A DNA stretch of 64,000 nt from Bradyrhizobium sp. Ghvi (GTDB lineage: Bacteria > Pseudomonadota > Alphaproteobacteria > Rhizobiales > Xanthobacteraceae), in contig NZ_FOVU01000001.1 in assembly GCF_900115265.1 (NCBI RefSeq), positions 62,001-126,000 of the forward strand, given 5' to 3'. The notes under the pieces are model-generated. The model saw only the letters and a program-made list of their open reading frames with translations, was not told where the DNA came from and did no database searches. A program made the translations under genes and the position numbers. Numbering within the stretch: position 1 is the first letter of the stretch; each line of letters begins with the position of its first letter. This document shows, piece after piece, positions 62,244 through 64,000 of this stretch.

Positions 62244-64000
62244 ATGCCCGTCCGCCAACTTCCCGAACAGATCGTTAATCGCATCGCCGCCGGCGAGGTG
62301 GTCGAGCGTCCGGCGAGCGTCGTCAAGGAACTCGTCGAGAACGCGATCGATGCCGGCGCGAGCCGGATCGACGTCTTCACCGATGGCGGCGGCAGGCGGC
62401 GGATCGGCATCACCGACGACGGCAGCGGCATGACCGCGAAGGATCTCGCGCTCGCGGTCGAGCGCCATGCAACCTCAAAGCTCGACGACGAGGATTTGCT
62501 CCAGATCCGCACCCTCGGGTTCCGTGGCGAGGCGCTGCCCTCGATCGGCTCCGTTGCGCGGCTGTCGATCACCACGCGTCATGCCAGCGAGCCGCACGCC
62601 TGGGCCCTCACTGTCGAGGGCGGCGAGAAGTCCGAGATCATGCCGGCGGCGCTGGCACATGGCACCCGTGTCGAGGTCAACGATCTCTTCTATGCAACGC
62701 CGGCGCGGCTGAAGTTTTTGAAGACCGACCGCACGGAAGCCGAAGCGATCCGCGAGGTGGTGCGGCGCCTCGCGATGGCGCGGCCCGACATCGCCTTCAC
62801 CCTTGCGGGAGAGGAGCGCGCACCGGTCACCTGGGCCGCGGCGCTGCCCGGCGCGGCCGGACGCCTGACGCGGCTCGGAGACATCCTCGGTGCGGAGTTC
62901 CGCAGCCATGCCTTCGAGGTTCATGCCGAACGCGACGGCGTGGTCGTCGCCGGCTACGCCGCCGCGCCGGCGCTGACCAAGGCCAACGCGCTCGGGCAGT
63001 ATCTCTTCGTCAATGGTCGACCCGTCCGCGACAAGCTGATCTTGGGCGCGGTACGCGGGGCCTATGCCGACTATCTGCCCCGCGATCGGCATCCGGTGCT
63101 GGCGCTGTTCGTCACGCTCGATCCGCGCGAAGTCGATGCCAACGTGCATCCGGCCAAGACCGAGGTCCGCTTCCGCAACGCTGGCCTCGTCCGCGCGCTG
63201 ATCGTGCACGGACTGAAGGAAGGTCTTGCGCGCGAGGGCCGCCGCACCGCCGCCAACAGCGGCGAGAGCGCGTTGTCCTCATTCCGCCCCGCCTTCAGCC
63301 CGCCGCGTCCGGCGAGCTGGGACTGGCGCGCTTCGCCAGCCGCCCCGGTCGCACCGATGCCGTCGTTCGAAGGCTCCGCCGCGCCCGCCTTCGCCGAGCG
63401 CGCGCAGGCCGCGTTCGATGTCGGCGCGCCGAGCGCCGACGTGCGGATCGAAACACAGTTGGTGGCCGATCTCGTCGACCGCCCGCTCGGCGCGGCGCGC
63501 ACGCAGATCCACGAGACCTACATCGTCTCGCAGACCCGCGACGGCCTCATCATCGTCGACCAGCACGCCGCGCATGAGCGCATCGTTTATGAGCGCCTGA
63601 AGGCCTCGCTGGCCGACAATGGCGTGCAGCGGCAGATCCTCTTGATCCCCGAGATCGTCGAAATGGACGAGGCTACGGTGGAGCGCCTGCTCGATCGCAG
63701 CGAGGAGCTCGCCTCATTCGGCCTCGCCATCGAATCCTTCGGTCCCGGCGCGGTCGCGGTACGTGAGACGCCGTCGCTGCTGGGCAAGACCAATGCAGGC
63801 GGCCTGCTCCGCGATCTCTCCGAGCACATGGCCGAATGGGACGAGGCGCTTCCGCTCGAGCGTCGCCTGATGCATGTCGCCGCCACCATGGCCTGCCACG
63901 GCTCCGTGCGCGCCGGCCGCAGGCTGCGGCCGGAGGAGATGAATGCGCTCCTCCGCGAGATGGAGGAGACGCCGAACTCCGGCCAATGCAATCACGGCCG
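62244..64000 (+). CDS. mutL: DNA mismatch repair protein MutL (3' end outside window)
   Basis: Partial: 585 codons from the ATG at 62244, open to the right edge. GHKL ATPase N-terminus: LPEQIVNRIAAGEVVERPASVVKELVENAIDAGASRIDV, DDGSGMT and TLGFRGEALPSIGSVA. The C-terminal dimerisation/endonuclease domain includes DQHAAHERIVYERL at Asp439, the metal-binding DQHA-x2-E-x4-E motif of endonuclease-type MutL, and ends in GQCNHGR, the start of the C-x-HGRP motif. It couples MutS mismatch recognition to strand incision; a latent nuclease is expected. Confidence 0.96.
   Translation, partial: MPVRQLPEQIVNRIAAGEVVERPASVVKELVENAIDAGASRIDVFTDGGGRRRIGITDDGSGMTAKDLALAVERHATSKLDDEDLLQIRTLGFRGEALPSIGSVARLSITTRHASEPHAWALTVEGGEKSEIMPAALAHGTRVEVNDLFYATPARLKFLKTDRTEAEAIREVVRRLAMARPDIAFTLAGEERAPVTWAAALPGAAGRLTRLGDILGAEFRSHAFEVHAERDGVVVAGYAAAPALTKANALGQYLFVNGRPVRDKLILGAVRGAYADYLPRDRHPVLALFVTLDPREVDANVHPAKTEVRFRNAGLVRALIVHGLKEGLAREGRRTAANSGESALSSFRPAFSPPRPASWDWRASPAAPVAPMPSFEGSAAPAFAERAQAAFDVGAPSADVRIETQLVADLVDRPLGAARTQIHETYIVSQTRDGLIIVDQHAAHERIVYERLKASLADNGVQRQILLIPEIVEMDEATVERLLDRSEELASFGLAIESFGPGAVAVRETPSLLGKTNAGGLLRDLSEHMAEWDEALPLERRLMHVAATMACHGSVRAGRRLRPEEMNALLREMEETPNSGQCNHG

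Noticed and set aside
1..64000. CRISPR arrays, tRNA or rRNA genes, prophage or transposase genes
   Set aside because: No regularly spaced direct repeats with unique spacers, no cloverleaf with a TTC-like T-arm, and no transposase, integrase or phage structural motif was found in any frame.

Overview
The window is high-GC alphaproteobacterial chromosome and most likely comes from Bradyrhizobium or a close relative (Nitrobacteraceae). The basis is the codon usage, the long terminal extensions on UvrB and UvrC, a two-domain L25 (Ctc type), a ribH2-type lumazine synthase under an FMN riboswitch, a MarR/OmpR/histidine-kinase operon and many short dispersed palindromic repeats. The genus is inferred from these features; no database search was possible.

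Layout. 1-8.1 kb: the end of an aldo/keto reductase, an IsdG-like heme monooxygenase, a DUF1800/DUF1501 pair, a cysteine-rich CWC protein, a GST, a TSUP permease with a small partner, a LysR regulator and two small proteins. 8.1-11.0 kb: uvrB. 11.1-13.1 kb: an A/T-richer two-gene cassette (HEPN protein plus DGQHR protein) followed by gene debris, including a SEC-C gene broken by two one-base insertions. 13.8-19.5 kb: small exported and membrane proteins, two SnoaL-like proteins, a putative outer-membrane protein, two MaoC dehydratases and a DUF4282 protein. 19.5-29.1 kb: mostly housekeeping genes (ychF, pth, rplY, ubiK, lgt with a MidA-like methyltransferase and pgeF, prs, ribH2). 29.7-35.0 kb: ybjN-like, proC, thioesterase, tautomerase, hisS, ilvE. 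35.4-38.1 kb: MarR, response regulator and sensor kinase. 38.2-42.8 kb: envelope and secreted proteins, RNase T2, rlmJ, a cold-shock protein and an Omp25/31-like porin. 43.0-49.3 kb: uvrC, pgsA, moaD, moaE, prmB and two membrane proteins. 49.4-57.2 kb: a degenerate-EAL (TipF-like) protein, a HAD hydrolase, a CheY-like regulator, ribF, ileS and lspA. 57.3-64.0 kb: a secreted protein, a paired M16 peptidase, arfB, a small secreted protein and mutL, which runs off the right edge.

How genes work together. uvrB, uvrC and mutL are DNA-repair genes. lgt and lspA act on lipoproteins. moaD and moaE form molybdopterin synthase. ribH2 and ribF belong to flavin synthesis, with ribH2 under an FMN riboswitch. 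prmB and rlmJ modify the ribosome, while pth and arfB act on peptidyl-tRNA and stalled ribosomes. The MarR/RR/HK genes are a three-gene regulatory operon.

Most accessory parts: the HEPN-DGQHR cassette at 11.1-13.1 kb is the best candidate for an undescribed system, probably defence or stress related. At least four families of short palindromic repeats sit between genes, and one family repeatedly supplies the TAG stop codon of the neighbouring gene. No tRNA, rRNA, CRISPR array, transposase or prophage was seen.
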